Part shown: piece after piece, positions 26,525 to 35,458 of the stretch
Layout of the letters: each line of letters opens with the position of its first letter
Numbering within the stretch: the first letter of the stretch is position 1
From: an uncultured Lachnospiraceae bacterium
Lineage (GTDB): Bacteria > Bacillota > Clostridia > Lachnospirales > Lachnospiraceae
Assembly (NCBI GenBank): GCA_910585625.1
Contig: CAJUFQ010000010.1
Coordinates: forward strand, 1 to 64,000
DNA length: 64,000 nt
Reading direction: 5' to 3'
Position numbers and translations under genes: made by a program
The notes under the pieces: generated by a model
Seen by the model: the letters and a program-made list of their open reading frames with translations, nothing else
Told to the model about the DNA's origin: nothing
The model's database searches: none

Positions 26525-28732
26525 TCATATCTTATACATATAATACTCTTTCAGCTCTGCCTTTCCAAGTATTTTTCCGGATTTCTCATATTCTTGCTGT
26601 AACGCCTCCATGATATGGCCCATGCCGGTAGTTTCCTGCCTGGAAGCCGCAATGAAGGCAGCGTTGACCGCAATATTCTTGATGCTGGCCCCGGAAAGTT
26701 CAAAATTGCCTGCCAGGTAGTCAATATCGATGTCCCCCGCAAGCGGCATCTGTCTGGGAAAGACTTTTTCCCAGAGCTGCATCCGCTGCTCCTTCTGGGG
26801 GAACGTAAAACGGATGATGAATTTCATGCGGCGTTTGTAGGCGTCGTCAAAGTTCTGCATCAGGTTCGTGGCAAGGATGGTGATTCCATCGTATTCTTCC
26901 ATCTTCTGCAGAAGGTAAGCGGTCTGCGCGTTCGCGCTGATGTCCCTGGCGTCTGAGACGTCCACGCGCTTTCCGAACAGCACGTCCGCCTCGTCAAAAA
27001 AGAGGATGCTCCTGCTCTTCTTTACCTCATCAAAAATCTCCCGCAGATTTTTCTGCGTCTCCCCGATGTATTTCGATAATACGCCGGAAAGGTCAACTTT
27101 ATACAGCTCCAGGTTCAGTTCGCGGGCAAGCACCTGCGCCGCCATAGTCTTGCCGGTTCCCGGAGGGCCCGCAAACAGCAGAGAGACGCCCCTGCCATAA
27201 GCTATCTTGCCCTCAAACCCCCATTCCTCATAGACCTTGCCCCGGAAAGAGACATGGCCGCATGCCTGGCGCAGCATCTCCTTGGCCCCATCCTCCAGCA
27301 CCAAATCGTCCCAAGCATAGGCCGCATTTACCCGGCTGGCGCGCTCTCCCAGCCGGTGGGAAATCTTCTGTTGGCAGGCATGGTACATGAACGATGCCAA
27401 AACCTTTGTCTTCCCCTGCAGCTGCGCTTCCCGGCTGGCGGACTCTGCCGCCTCCTTAATGACGCCCGGGGAAAAATCAAATTGAGCCGCCAGCCTGTCA
27501 CATACAGCCTCATCTTCTGGCTGCGCCCCTCCGGCTGCGAGGAAAAACCCCCAGAGCCTGCTGCGCTCCCGGATGGAAGGAGGACGCATCTGAAATACCT
27601 CAACCTGACAATCTGAAGGGTATTCTCCCCGGAAAACATCTTCCCCTTCTGCCTCCTCGGCAGTGAGGAACACTTGGCGGAAAAACAAAGATGCCTTGCG
27701 CAGGAATCCCTGCGCCGCCTGCCGGTTCTTCTGCTCTTTGTTCCAGATTGCTTCCCAATGCCCGAACACCAAAAATGCGCTGTCCAAGACAGCGCGTACC
27801 ACCGCGTCGCAGACCGTCTCCTGCTGTATCTCCTCCCTCTGGCACACAAGCTCCCTCATATCCAGAACCAGCGCCGCATGGCCCAATTCGCGCACTGCAT
27901 TAGCAATCTGCAGCTTCTTCCCGCTGCCGTAAGGGCCGCGCAGCAGGAACAGCTGCATCTCCTGCCTGCCGCTTTTAGCATCCGTCCCCTCCGCAAACCG
28001 CCTGACGATATCTTCCGTAATCTTCTGATTGATATTAACTCCTATATTGCTTGCGTTTCCAGGGACAATCAGGCGGTAGCCTGCGTTCCTGCCAAGCAGA
28101 TCTGACTCATAAAAAAACACATACGCTATCAGGTCTTTCCGCAGTTTAAGCAGCCAGGAAAGCTCGCTCTCCTGCGTCATGAGCCGGCCTGCGAAGAGAC
28201 AGCACAACAGCTCCCGACGGGCAAATACATGGTGAATCAGCGCATTCTGCTGCCTCTCGTCCATCGTGTACATCTTCACGCACAGATCCAAAGACGGATA
28301 GCGGAACGCAAGGTCGTCCTGAAGGTAGGCATACATCCGCTCAAACTCCCGGTTCAGCTCCGGCGCAATGGCAAAGCAGGCGAGACGCTGCTCAAACTCC
28401 GGCAGCCCGAGCTTGCGCATCATATAGGCAAACGGCAGCATCACTTTGCCTTCCTTGATAGTGCGGTACGCCTTTTCGTGAAACGCGCGCCATTGTGCCG
28501 TAAGCCCTTCTCGTTCCTTGCCGTATGCGCCACGGTCCATATGCCCAAAAGGGTCTTCCATAATGTTGGAAAGCTCCTCTTGAAACAATTTCGTCTGATA
28601 GACATGGCGGATCGTTCCTTTCTCCGTAAGCCGCACCGCGTACCTTGTATAAAGGCCGATTTCCTTCTTCACCAAAACCAGCAGCTCCTGAAAATATTCT
28701 TCCTGCCCTTTGAACATCTCGTTACCATCCAT
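26525..28732 (-). CDS. Afp15-like AAA+ ATPase of the injection system
   Basis: A 735-residue ATPase. The N-terminal half is a winged-helix and degenerate NTPase region with a P-loop-like GPYGSGKK near residue 262. The C-terminal AAA+ module is complete: Walker A AGPPGTGKT (about 522-530), pore-loop-like KYIGET, Walker B ILFFDEAD (about 576), sensor LATN and an arginine finger (KRRMKF). Relatives (Afp15/Pvc15) are needed for assembly or disassembly of contractile injection particles. A second, shorter paralogue lies at 59788. It is 65 nt downstream of the disordered effector candidate. Confidence 0.88.
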   Translation of the reverse strand: MDGNEMFKGQEEYFQELLVLVKKEIGLYTRYAVRLTEKGTIRHVYQTKLFQEELSNIMEDPFGHMDRGAYGKEREGLTAQWRAFHEKAYRTIKEGKVMLPFAYMMRKLGLPEFEQRLACFAIAPELNREFERMYAYLQDDLAFRYPSLDLCVKMYTMDERQQNALIHHVFARRELLCCLFAGRLMTQESELSWLLKLRKDLIAYVFFYESDLLGRNAGYRLIVPGNASNIGVNINQKITEDIVRRFAEGTDAKSGRQEMQLFLLRGPYGSGKKLQIANAVRELGHAALVLDMRELVCQREEIQQETVCDAVVRAVLDSAFLVFGHWEAIWNKEQKNRQAAQGFLRKASLFFRQVFLTAEEAEGEDVFRGEYPSDCQVEVFQMRPPSIRERSRLWGFFLAAGGAQPEDEAVCDRLAAQFDFSPGVIKEAAESASREAQLQGKTKVLASFMYHACQQKISHRLGERASRVNAAYAWDDLVLEDGAKEMLRQACGHVSFRGKVYEEWGFEGKIAYGRGVSLLFAGPPGTGKTMAAQVLARELNLELYKVDLSGVLSKYIGETQKNLREIFDEVKKSRSILFFDEADVLFGKRVDVSDARDISANAQTAYLLQKMEEYDGITILATNLMQNFDDAYKRRMKFIIRFTFPQKEQRMQLWEKVFPRQMPLAGDIDIDYLAGNFELSGASIKNIAVNAAFIAASRQETTGMGHIMEALQQEYEKSGKILGKAELKEYYMYKI

Positions 28733-28797
28733 TTCTGCCGCATCCTCCTGCTGCCAATACCTTTCTATTTGAACTTAAAGATAAAGCGACTCAGACA

Positions 28798-30831
28798 CTA
28801 TAGGTCTGCCACCAGCATATTGCGGAAATCTTCCGCATTCGCAGCTTTTAAGAGGCGGTCGTAATTCACGAACGCTCCTTTCATCTGCCCATCCACGGCA
28901 TTATACTTGTCCACTACGCCCTTGGCTTCTGCCGCCTTTTCTGGCGAAGGATTTGCCTCAAGGCCCTCCGAGATTCCCTTGAGCCCATATTTCTCATCAT
29001 CCAGTCCATGGATAAGCCCCCACAGCCTTCCTTTAATCACCTGTGTCTCTTCATTGTTCTGCGCCTTTCTATCATTATGGCCCATGCCTACCTTAAGCCC
29101 AGCCACGCCAATGCCCCCGATAGCGCCCATCATGCCCAGATTTTTGGCTGCTTTTGCTGCATTTAGATCGCCGGAAAGGGCTGTGCCGGAAGCAATACTC
29201 GTACTCAGTCCTATGGCAGACACCACCAGGCCGGAAGCCCCCATGATAATGCCAGATTTTATTTTCCCATACATCCTGCATGAAGCTAGGTATAGGGCAA
29301 GCTTATCTTTGTCCTCATCCGCGACATCCTCTCTTTTTAGCAGCATATTTGCCAGATTCCGCCTTCCTTTGCGCGTGGCTCTGCGCTGCTTTGCCTGTTC
29401 CCTCTTCTGTTTGAGGCTTAAGCGTCCCCCGCCCTGACCTTCGGCTTGGGCCTCTGTCTGTACCGGCGGCTGTGCCGGATTTGGTGCAGGAGCTTCCCCT
29501 TCATGGATTTCTTCCTCTTCCCCCTGCCCGTCGTTCTCCTGTTCATTGTACCTAGGGAGAACTGACTGCTCTATCACTGCCCACCGTTTGTTCTCCATAG
29601 CGCTCATCATACCCAGCTTTTTCTTAGCGTCAACCAGCCCCTTGGTTCCCGTCATGACCAAGCCAATCTGCGTTATCCCGCCCAGGATCATCTTTACATA
29701 CTTTACGACGGATTGAAATATTTTCGATTGATGCACTTTCATAAGAGCGAGGATGTTCTGTGCAATACCGATTGCCTTTGACAATATCATGGTGAAATCG
29801 GTAAGCATCCCGATAGCGCCAAAAGCTTTATCCAGCTTGCTTCCTGACGCACGGTATTTCTTAAGCTTCTGTGAAAATGCTTTTACGGACGACACTATAG
29901 TTACCATATTGCTGACAATCCCAACCCCCTGGCTGATAGCAGAACGGCCATACTGTTTGTCAAAGCTGCCCAGCGTCGAGCTTACTGCGCCTGCCAGCTT
30001 GACCTTGTCCGCCACAGAGTCAAATTTAGAAGATTTGAAATAGCGAATGAATTTATTGTCTGCCATCGGGTTTTTCCCGCCTTTTTCCAACTCCCGCGCC
30101 AGGACGACCGCCATATAAAGCGAGCTTCCCCTGAGATTATCCACATTTTTTTTGGTGCCTTGCGGCCCATCGTCCGGCGCATTGCCGTCTTGCCCTTGTG
30201 TTGCCCCTGCCTGCCCCGCGCCGTTCTCTTGCTGGGATGTTCTGCCCTTTTTGGATTCTTTCTTCATTTTTTTCTTCGCCAAATCCTCTAACTTATCAAA
30301 GGGATCGTGATTGTCCTGCTGGTTTTCGTCTGCACGCCTCTGGCCGTCCGCAATATCTGCATAAACTTGACCAATCTCTAAATTAATATTATCCATTTGC
30401 GGCCTTCCCGCCGCTTGCTGCTGATTAGCTCCCGGAACGCCCCCGGCCCCTCCGGCATTATGCTGTCTTTCGCCCTCATCCCGTTCATCGTCCCCTGCAT
30501 TCTGCCCGTCCCCTCCGATACCAGCATTATTGTTTCCTCCCGCGCCAACACGGTCATTCCCCCCACCAGCAACAATATCATTTCCTCCCCCGCCAGCCTG
30601 GTCGTCTCCTGCTCCGACAGCCTGATTGTCTCCTGCTCCGGCAGCCTGATTGTCTCCTGCTCCGACAGCCTGATTGTCTCCTGCTCCGACAGCCTGATTG
30701 TCTCCTCCACCATTCATGGGCTGCTGTGGCCGCAGATCTTCCCTTTGCTGCTGTATTTGCCCTTGCTGCTGTATTTGCCCTTGCTGCTGTATTCGCTCCT
30801 GCTCTTCTCCCATCCTTATTTCTTCTTCCAT
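28798..30831 (-). CDS. Disordered-plus-hydrophobic protein, candidate CIS effector
   Basis: A 677-residue protein of unknown family. Residues 1-150 are low complexity: a QIQQQG repeat, then a GDNQAVGA octad repeated 4-5 times, then G/N-rich DNA. Residues 150-230 are K/Q/D-rich. From about 250 the protein has several glycine-rich, amphipathic or membrane-like helices (e.g. MILGGITQIGLVMTGTKG, IIMGASGLVVSAIGLSTSIAS, GMMGAIGGIGVAGLKVGMG) separated by charged linkers and ends in a helical, soluble-looking domain. This layout is like pore-forming or membrane-active cargo with a disordered loading arm. The ATG at 30831 has AGAGG eight nt upstream. Its location among assembly genes supports a role as cargo or accessory, but function is not proven. 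Confidence 0.65.
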   Translation of the reverse strand: MEEEIRMGEEQERIQQQGQIQQQGQIQQQREDLRPQQPMNGGGDNQAVGAGDNQAVGAGDNQAAGAGDNQAVGAGDDQAGGGGNDIVAGGGNDRVGAGGNNNAGIGGDGQNAGDDERDEGERQHNAGGAGGVPGANQQQAAGRPQMDNINLEIGQVYADIADGQRRADENQQDNHDPFDKLEDLAKKKMKKESKKGRTSQQENGAGQAGATQGQDGNAPDDGPQGTKKNVDNLRGSSLYMAVVLARELEKGGKNPMADNKFIRYFKSSKFDSVADKVKLAGAVSSTLGSFDKQYGRSAISQGVGIVSNMVTIVSSVKAFSQKLKKYRASGSKLDKAFGAIGMLTDFTMILSKAIGIAQNILALMKVHQSKIFQSVVKYVKMILGGITQIGLVMTGTKGLVDAKKKLGMMSAMENKRWAVIEQSVLPRYNEQENDGQGEEEEIHEGEAPAPNPAQPPVQTEAQAEGQGGGRLSLKQKREQAKQRRATRKGRRNLANMLLKREDVADEDKDKLALYLASCRMYGKIKSGIIMGASGLVVSAIGLSTSIASGTALSGDLNAAKAAKNLGMMGAIGGIGVAGLKVGMGHNDRKAQNNEETQVIKGRLWGLIHGLDDEKYGLKGISEGLEANPSPEKAAEAKGVVDKYNAVDGQMKGAFVNYDRLLKAANAEDFRNMLVADL
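30606..30701. repeat. Four 24-bp tandem repeats (GDNQAVGA)
   Basis: Four direct 24-bp units (30606, 30630, 30654, 30678) with one substitution in the second encode the GDNQAVGA octad. A second family, an 18-bp unit near 30745-30794 (three copies), encodes QIQQQG. Confidence 0.88.
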
Positions 30832-30882
30832 ATGCCACACCTCTTTCCAGTTAAACATTGCCATACATTAACGCCATGTCCG

Positions 30883-33630
30883 CTAAAACTTCTCTATCAC
30901 CGTTTCAAGGTCTTCCATATCTGCAAGCTTATAATACTTATCGCAACGATACAGATATTCTTTTGCCGCCTTATCCTTGCGGTGTTGCTTCAGAACTTCC
31001 ACGAAAACCAGGCGCGCCTCATAAAATTTCTTTGCCACGAACAAATCCACGCCCTTTTCAAATAGGGACTTCGTCAGATCCTTGCCATAGAATTCCTCTT
31101 CTGCATCTCCCTCGTAAACGTCATAAACGCGTTCATAGGTATTATTTTTGGCAAGATATATATTTCCAAGATACCTTGCATGATAATGCTCCTCAAAATC
31201 TGCTATCTGCTCATAGACCAGATGCGTGATAAGGATATGCGCGCCATATTTATCCCCTTTTAGGCGCAGCTCTTTTGCCAGGTCAGAATGCGCGGAAATC
31301 GTAGTGGCTTCCATTCGCTGCTCATGCCCTATCACGCCAATCATCACACGCCCATAACTGATAGCAATCGTCCTGCTGCCGCCTGGAATCTGCTGCTTTG
31401 GCAGACGCTGAATCTCAATGGCAGCGTCTAAAGCTTCCCTGCTGCCGACTGCAAAAAATGCTGACAGCCCGGTGTCCTCAAAATGCTCCACTACGCCATG
31501 GTGGCTGTTGATTGGATCCACCAAAACAGAAAGCACACGGTTGATGTCTTTATATACCTGCTCCGCAGAGAAATCCGCGCTCTGCCTGGGGTAATCCAAG
31601 GCATGCAGGGAAAGGATTGTGAATTCCCCCTGCGTTTCATCCCCAAGCCCCACCTCCTGAATGGATTCCTTGCCCAAGAGATTAAGGATTTTTGCCGGGA
31701 TGAATTTGTAGTATCCGTCCGACATCCCCTTGATATCCTGCACATATCTGGCAATCTCCAAAGACATCTGGTTAAAAGCCGCCGAAATATCCGCCACCTC
31801 GTCATGCCCCCGCACAGCAACCGTCATGCCAAGATTTCCTGCCGCCAATTTCCCTGCGCATTCTTTCAGCGACTTTAGGGGCCTCAAGAAAATGTAGAGG
31901 ATTACAAGCAGGATGATTGTCAGAATCAGCAGCATCGCGGAGGATGCATTTTTCAGGTTCCACTGATAGTACCAGATTTGGTAATCCAATATGTTGCTGT
32001 CAACGGAAACGGCCAGCATCCCATATTTTGTGCCATCGCTGAGTATCAGTGGGACGAACTGGTTATTACGCCTCCCATTCCTGTTTTCATCGCTCTTATC
32101 CACAACTTCTGCCGTCTCATACGCCTCGTAGAATGCCTCGGCCGTCTCCGCTCCATATACCCATTCCGCAGGGACGCCTCTGTATTCCGACATAGACTCG
32201 CTGACATACAGCCGCCCATCCTCGCCTGCTTCGAAGACACTGTAGACATACATGGACAGTCCCCCGATATCCTGCCCTCCGTTGATGTCAGCATGGCCCA
32301 TCCTCAATGCCCGGTCTTCGGAGGAAAATTCATCCGTGTCCTCCTCAATATTGTTTACAATATCCTCTTTGAGAATTTTGCCCAGTGCGGAAAGAGCAAA
32401 CGTCTGGTCGCGTTCTAACTGCCGCCGCATGGACTGCTCAATCCAGCATTCCAGAAAGCTGTCCATGACCAAAAGCCCCAAGAGGAATATTAAGCCAAGC
32501 CGGACTAAAATGGTCTGGAAATGATATTTCACACGAAGCACCCAATAAACGCACAAAAACGCAGCTATCCCAAAAATCCCGAAATACACCAGGTACATCC
32601 TGCGCAAAACAGCCACGGCTGTCAGTGAGACTTCTCCAATATCATGATGCTTCCCCTGCTGGTAAGAGCATACGGAAACCTTTCCCTCATCATCTTCCAT
32701 GCCTGCGCAGAAGCCAGACTGCGTACAGTCCGGGCTGTATAGCTGTTGGAACGTGAAATCCGCATCTTCTTTCCGAATTTCCTCTGCCAGGAACAATGCC
32801 TTAGATGTGAGGTTCTCTAAATCAATACAGCGGATGCATTCTTCCTGGTAATCCAGTACATATGCGTGCTTGCCATCATCAGAAAGGCTCTTGAACACGC
32901 CTTGCTTACCCGTGATTCCTTTAATTTTCAGACGGTGCTTTGCCCCAATCTCCTTGGCGCAGACTTCCCCCGCATGATTCGTCCACAGCAGGATTTGGTT
33001 TTCACTCAGGAAAAACTGAGCATTCAGGTTAGGATATGGAAGCTTGACCTTGTCCAGCATTTTCCGCTCCCCCTGCGCATCCATGGAAAAGAGCTTCGCC
33101 TTTGCCGATTCTGTCCCTGTTTCTGGTATGCAGATATAGTATAGCCTGCCAGCTTCCATACGCTGTACCTCTATCTTACCGTGCCCTGCGGCGTCCCCTG
33201 TCAGGTCATACGGTGTCTCCTTTAATCTTCCATGGGCAAAATCACATTCATAAACCTTGCAGCTTACCTCATCCCATGCTTCCACATTCGTCTGCTCCAC
33301 CAATGCATAGACTTCTCCCGTACCGCCAAAAAAAATCTGGCGCACAAACCGGTACTGCTCCCCGATATGCCGCTTGCAGACAATCATATCTCCCTTTCGT
33401 CCATCCTGGTCTGATCGGATAATCTTTAGCTCCTCGCCTTTTCCGCGATCCACATAATAGAGATACCCATCCTGGAGGTGGATCTGTTCAATATAATTCA
33501 ATTTGATAGCGCTTCCGTAAATGCTGGCCACGGCCATGGCTGCAGCTGCGGCTATCAAAATCACGCACAGCCCCGCCAGACTTTTCTTTCCCAACCTGCC
33601 CCGCAAGCCAGATAAAGTTTTCTTCTCCAT
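30883..33630 (-). CDS. Membrane receptor with degenerate class III cyclase domain and TPR-like tail
   Basis: A 915-residue protein. Residues 18-41 are TM1; a large extracytoplasmic region (45-330) resembles beta-propeller-like repeats. A TM cluster (about 338-400) is followed by a Cache-like periplasmic domain, a TM (562-585) and a HAMP linker (to about 640). The next module (about 660-830) aligns with class III adenylate/guanylate cyclases by its IPAKIL, FTILSLHAL, EDTGLSAFF and YGRVMIGVIG elements. The metal-binding Asp of the first strand and the G of the GD loop appear replaced (SLHAL, EDTG), so catalysis is doubtful. The C-terminal 60 residues look like TPR helices. GAGGG precedes the ATG. 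Likely a signal-sensing partner of the CIS. Confidence 0.78.
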   Translation of the reverse strand: MEKKTLSGLRGRLGKKSLAGLCVILIAAAAAMAVASIYGSAIKLNYIEQIHLQDGYLYYVDRGKGEELKIIRSDQDGRKGDMIVCKRHIGEQYRFVRQIFFGGTGEVYALVEQTNVEAWDEVSCKVYECDFAHGRLKETPYDLTGDAAGHGKIEVQRMEAGRLYYICIPETGTESAKAKLFSMDAQGERKMLDKVKLPYPNLNAQFFLSENQILLWTNHAGEVCAKEIGAKHRLKIKGITGKQGVFKSLSDDGKHAYVLDYQEECIRCIDLENLTSKALFLAEEIRKEDADFTFQQLYSPDCTQSGFCAGMEDDEGKVSVCSYQQGKHHDIGEVSLTAVAVLRRMYLVYFGIFGIAAFLCVYWVLRVKYHFQTILVRLGLIFLLGLLVMDSFLECWIEQSMRRQLERDQTFALSALGKILKEDIVNNIEEDTDEFSSEDRALRMGHADINGGQDIGGLSMYVYSVFEAGEDGRLYVSESMSEYRGVPAEWVYGAETAEAFYEAYETAEVVDKSDENRNGRRNNQFVPLILSDGTKYGMLAVSVDSNILDYQIWYYQWNLKNASSAMLLILTIILLVILYIFLRPLKSLKECAGKLAAGNLGMTVAVRGHDEVADISAAFNQMSLEIARYVQDIKGMSDGYYKFIPAKILNLLGKESIQEVGLGDETQGEFTILSLHALDYPRQSADFSAEQVYKDINRVLSVLVDPINSHHGVVEHFEDTGLSAFFAVGSREALDAAIEIQRLPKQQIPGGSRTIAISYGRVMIGVIGHEQRMEATTISAHSDLAKELRLKGDKYGAHILITHLVYEQIADFEEHYHARYLGNIYLAKNNTYERVYDVYEGDAEEEFYGKDLTKSLFEKGVDLFVAKKFYEARLVFVEVLKQHRKDKAAKEYLYRCDKYYKLADMEDLETVIEKF

Positions 33631-33663
33631 ATTTTTCCCTCAGAATTCAGACTGCTGTTTGCT

Positions 33664-34047
33664 TTAAAGCTGCACGGTCTGGCAGCCCGAGTTTGTAAAC
33701 TGTATCGTCCCTCCATAAGAACAGGTCAGCTTACATTGATTGTTGACTGCCGGCTTGCCCCCGACCAGCACCTGAGGGACGCCAGGCGCCCAAGGGCCTG
33801 CCGGGACTGGCGTGCAAGGCATAGGAGTCAGTACCCCCATCGCCGCAGCAGTCGCCGCAGCCACTGTTGGGTTTGCCATGCTCTGGCACATCCCAAAAGG
33901 CGTGATATTCACAAATGGTACATTGTCAGAAATCGTCGCCAGCGGCATCGCCGACACAGTCCTTGCCGCCGGCAGCACATTCAGCACCGAGGGCGCCATA
34001 CCAAAGCTACAAGTCATTGATGCCCCTCCCGTCACACATAATCCCAT
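33664..34047 (-). CDS. DUF4280 PAAR-like tip protein
   Basis: A 127-residue protein matching DUF4280, a PAAR-like spike tip found in extracellular contractile injection systems and some T6SS. The sequence begins GLCVTGGASMTCSFGMAPS and contains NITPFGMCQSMANP, PMPCTP and CKLTCSYGG. Paired cysteines suggest a metal site. It would cap the gp5-like spike (47243). The ATG at 34047 has GAGGAGG eight nt upstream; upstream frame is unsupported. Confidence 0.9.
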   Translation of the reverse strand: MGLCVTGGASMTCSFGMAPSVLNVLPAARTVSAMPLATISDNVPFVNITPFGMCQSMANPTVAAATAAAMGVLTPMPCTPVPAGPWAPGVPQVLVGGKPAVNNQCKLTCSYGGTIQFTNSGCQTVQL

Positions 34048-34078
34048 AATCTTTCCTCCTCTTTCCACTGAAATACGC

Positions 34079-34816
34079 CTATATGTCCACATGATTTTCT
34101 TGCGCGCGCTGAATCTCTGCCTCCCCGCAGACCTCTTTTCCTGCCTCCTCAAACGAATAGTACAAGATACATACGTCCTTGGGGACGTCGCCCAGCAGTA
34201 AGTAAAACGCACCGTCTTCGTCGGCAGCTGTCTCCTGCGCCGGGTAAATAACCGTGTCTTTTTTATTATATGCAGCTTTCAGCGGCCTCCCCAGCTTAAA
34301 AATTTCGGCATCGCCATCTGCCCGCTTCACATCGAAATACTCTCCTGCTTTTCGCTGTTTTCTGCCGATATGCCAGAAGTTCTTCCTCCTTGCCCCCTTC
34401 TGGTAAAAGGAAATCTGCCCCTCCCCTTTTTCGTAGTCTCCTATCAGGCGGCAGCAAGCCTGCTCGTCTTCCATATAGAACCGAATCGTCTGTCCCGGCC
34501 GGGCCATGCCTCGCACAACCGTCGTCCCCGCACCCAACGGATATGCCGGGGAAGGGTACAGAAATACTTCCGACAGCTCTGCTCCATAATCTATGGGCAT
34601 ACTTAACTGCCTACGCTGGTAAATGGGGGACTCGGTTTCTATCTCCATCTGCGCACCGACTGCATCCAGGATCAGGAAATACCCTCCTCCCTTTTTTTCC
34701 GTCCTCCCCCCGGAGAGGGAACGGACACGGATGCCTGAAGATATCGGTTCTCCCGTAAATGCATCCAGAAACAGCAAAGCTTTTGACAGCCGTATCTTCG
34801 TCTCATGTATTAGCAT
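34079..34816 (-). CDS. Uncharacterised CIS protein with beta-sandwich-like start
   Basis: A 245-residue protein of unknown family. The first 100 residues read like a carboxypeptidase-regulatory/Ig-like strand pattern (LFLDAFTGEPISSGIRVRSLSGG ... GGYFLILDA). The middle is basic, and the C-terminus has strands again. The ATG at 34816 is chosen because AAAGGA lies 8 nt upstream; it starts one nt after the DUF4255 stop, so translation is coupled. Possibly a tip, adaptor or fiber component between DUF4255 and the PAAR-like protein. Confidence 0.6.
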   Translation of the reverse strand: MLIHETKIRLSKALLFLDAFTGEPISSGIRVRSLSGGRTEKKGGGYFLILDAVGAQMEIETESPIYQRRQLSMPIDYGAELSEVFLYPSPAYPLGAGTTVVRGMARPGQTIRFYMEDEQACCRLIGDYEKGEGQISFYQKGARRKNFWHIGRKQRKAGEYFDVKRADGDAEIFKLGRPLKAAYNKKDTVIYPAQETAADEDGAFYLLLGDVPKDVCILYYSFEEAGKEVCGEAEIQRAQENHVDI

Positions 34817-34817
34817 A

Positions 34818-35396
34818 CTATGCATCCTTTCCAGAAAAACGGTAACTGATTTCCTGCACGCGTTTTACTGATTTCTTTCTCGTAGACTGAATTTCTACCG
34901 GGCCTGCCGTGTAGAACAATGAGGCTTTATACGCCGCGTTGGGTACGGTCCAGACCCGCACCTTTTCCTCCATCTCCATATCCTGCATCTGGATACGGAT
35001 ATTCGCGCCTCCCGGCTCTCCGGTAGGCGTAAAATTATCTGGATCAAGCGCCGCTTTATCCCGGAATGCCTGGATAATCCTGCCCAATATCTGGTGTTCC
35101 TGCACTGCCCGGTATTTTAAATCACTCTGCAGATAAAGGGTAATCATATAATACAGCCTCACATAGGTCGAAGGGTAACGCTGGGCGTCCCTGCCGATAT
35201 CCCGCATCTCATGGGCCTGGATGGAGGTGTCTTCCCGGACGTCATAAAGCCACACCCCGACTGCATAATCCCCATGGTCTTCCGGGGAACACAGCCCAAT
35301 CTGATCCGGGCTGTTTAACAGCTCGGGAATCAACGCTTCCTTTAACAGCATCAGCATTCCTTCCCCTGTGTCTGCAATCTTTGTATAATCTGACAT
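34818..35396 (-). CDS. DUF4255 (Pvc16/Afp16-like) tube terminator
   Basis: A 192-residue protein matching the N-terminal DUF4255 domain of Afp16/Pvc16, which caps and stabilises the tube and sheath end. The core VGVWLYDVRED, YPSTYVRLYYMITLYL and LGRIIQAFRD are characteristic. AGAGGGATGAG precedes the ATG. Strong marker of a contractile injection system rather than a phage tail. Confidence 0.92.
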   Translation of the reverse strand: MSDYTKIADTGEGMLMLLKEALIPELLNSPDQIGLCSPEDHGDYAVGVWLYDVREDTSIQAHEMRDIGRDAQRYPSTYVRLYYMITLYLQSDLKYRAVQEHQILGRIIQAFRDKAALDPDNFTPTGEPGGANIRIQMQDMEMEEKVRVWTVPNAAYKASLFYTAGPVEIQSTRKKSVKRVQEISYRFSGKDA

Positions 35397-35458
35397 CTCA
35401 TCCCTCTTTTCTTTTGCAGCGCCATGGGCAGCCGCCTGTCCTGATTTCTTGTCTGCAC

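Noticed and set aside
30606..30794. Regular short direct repeats resembling a CRISPR array
   Set aside because: Units are 24 and 18 bp with no spacers and translate in frame as GDNQAVGA and QIQQQG inside a gene.
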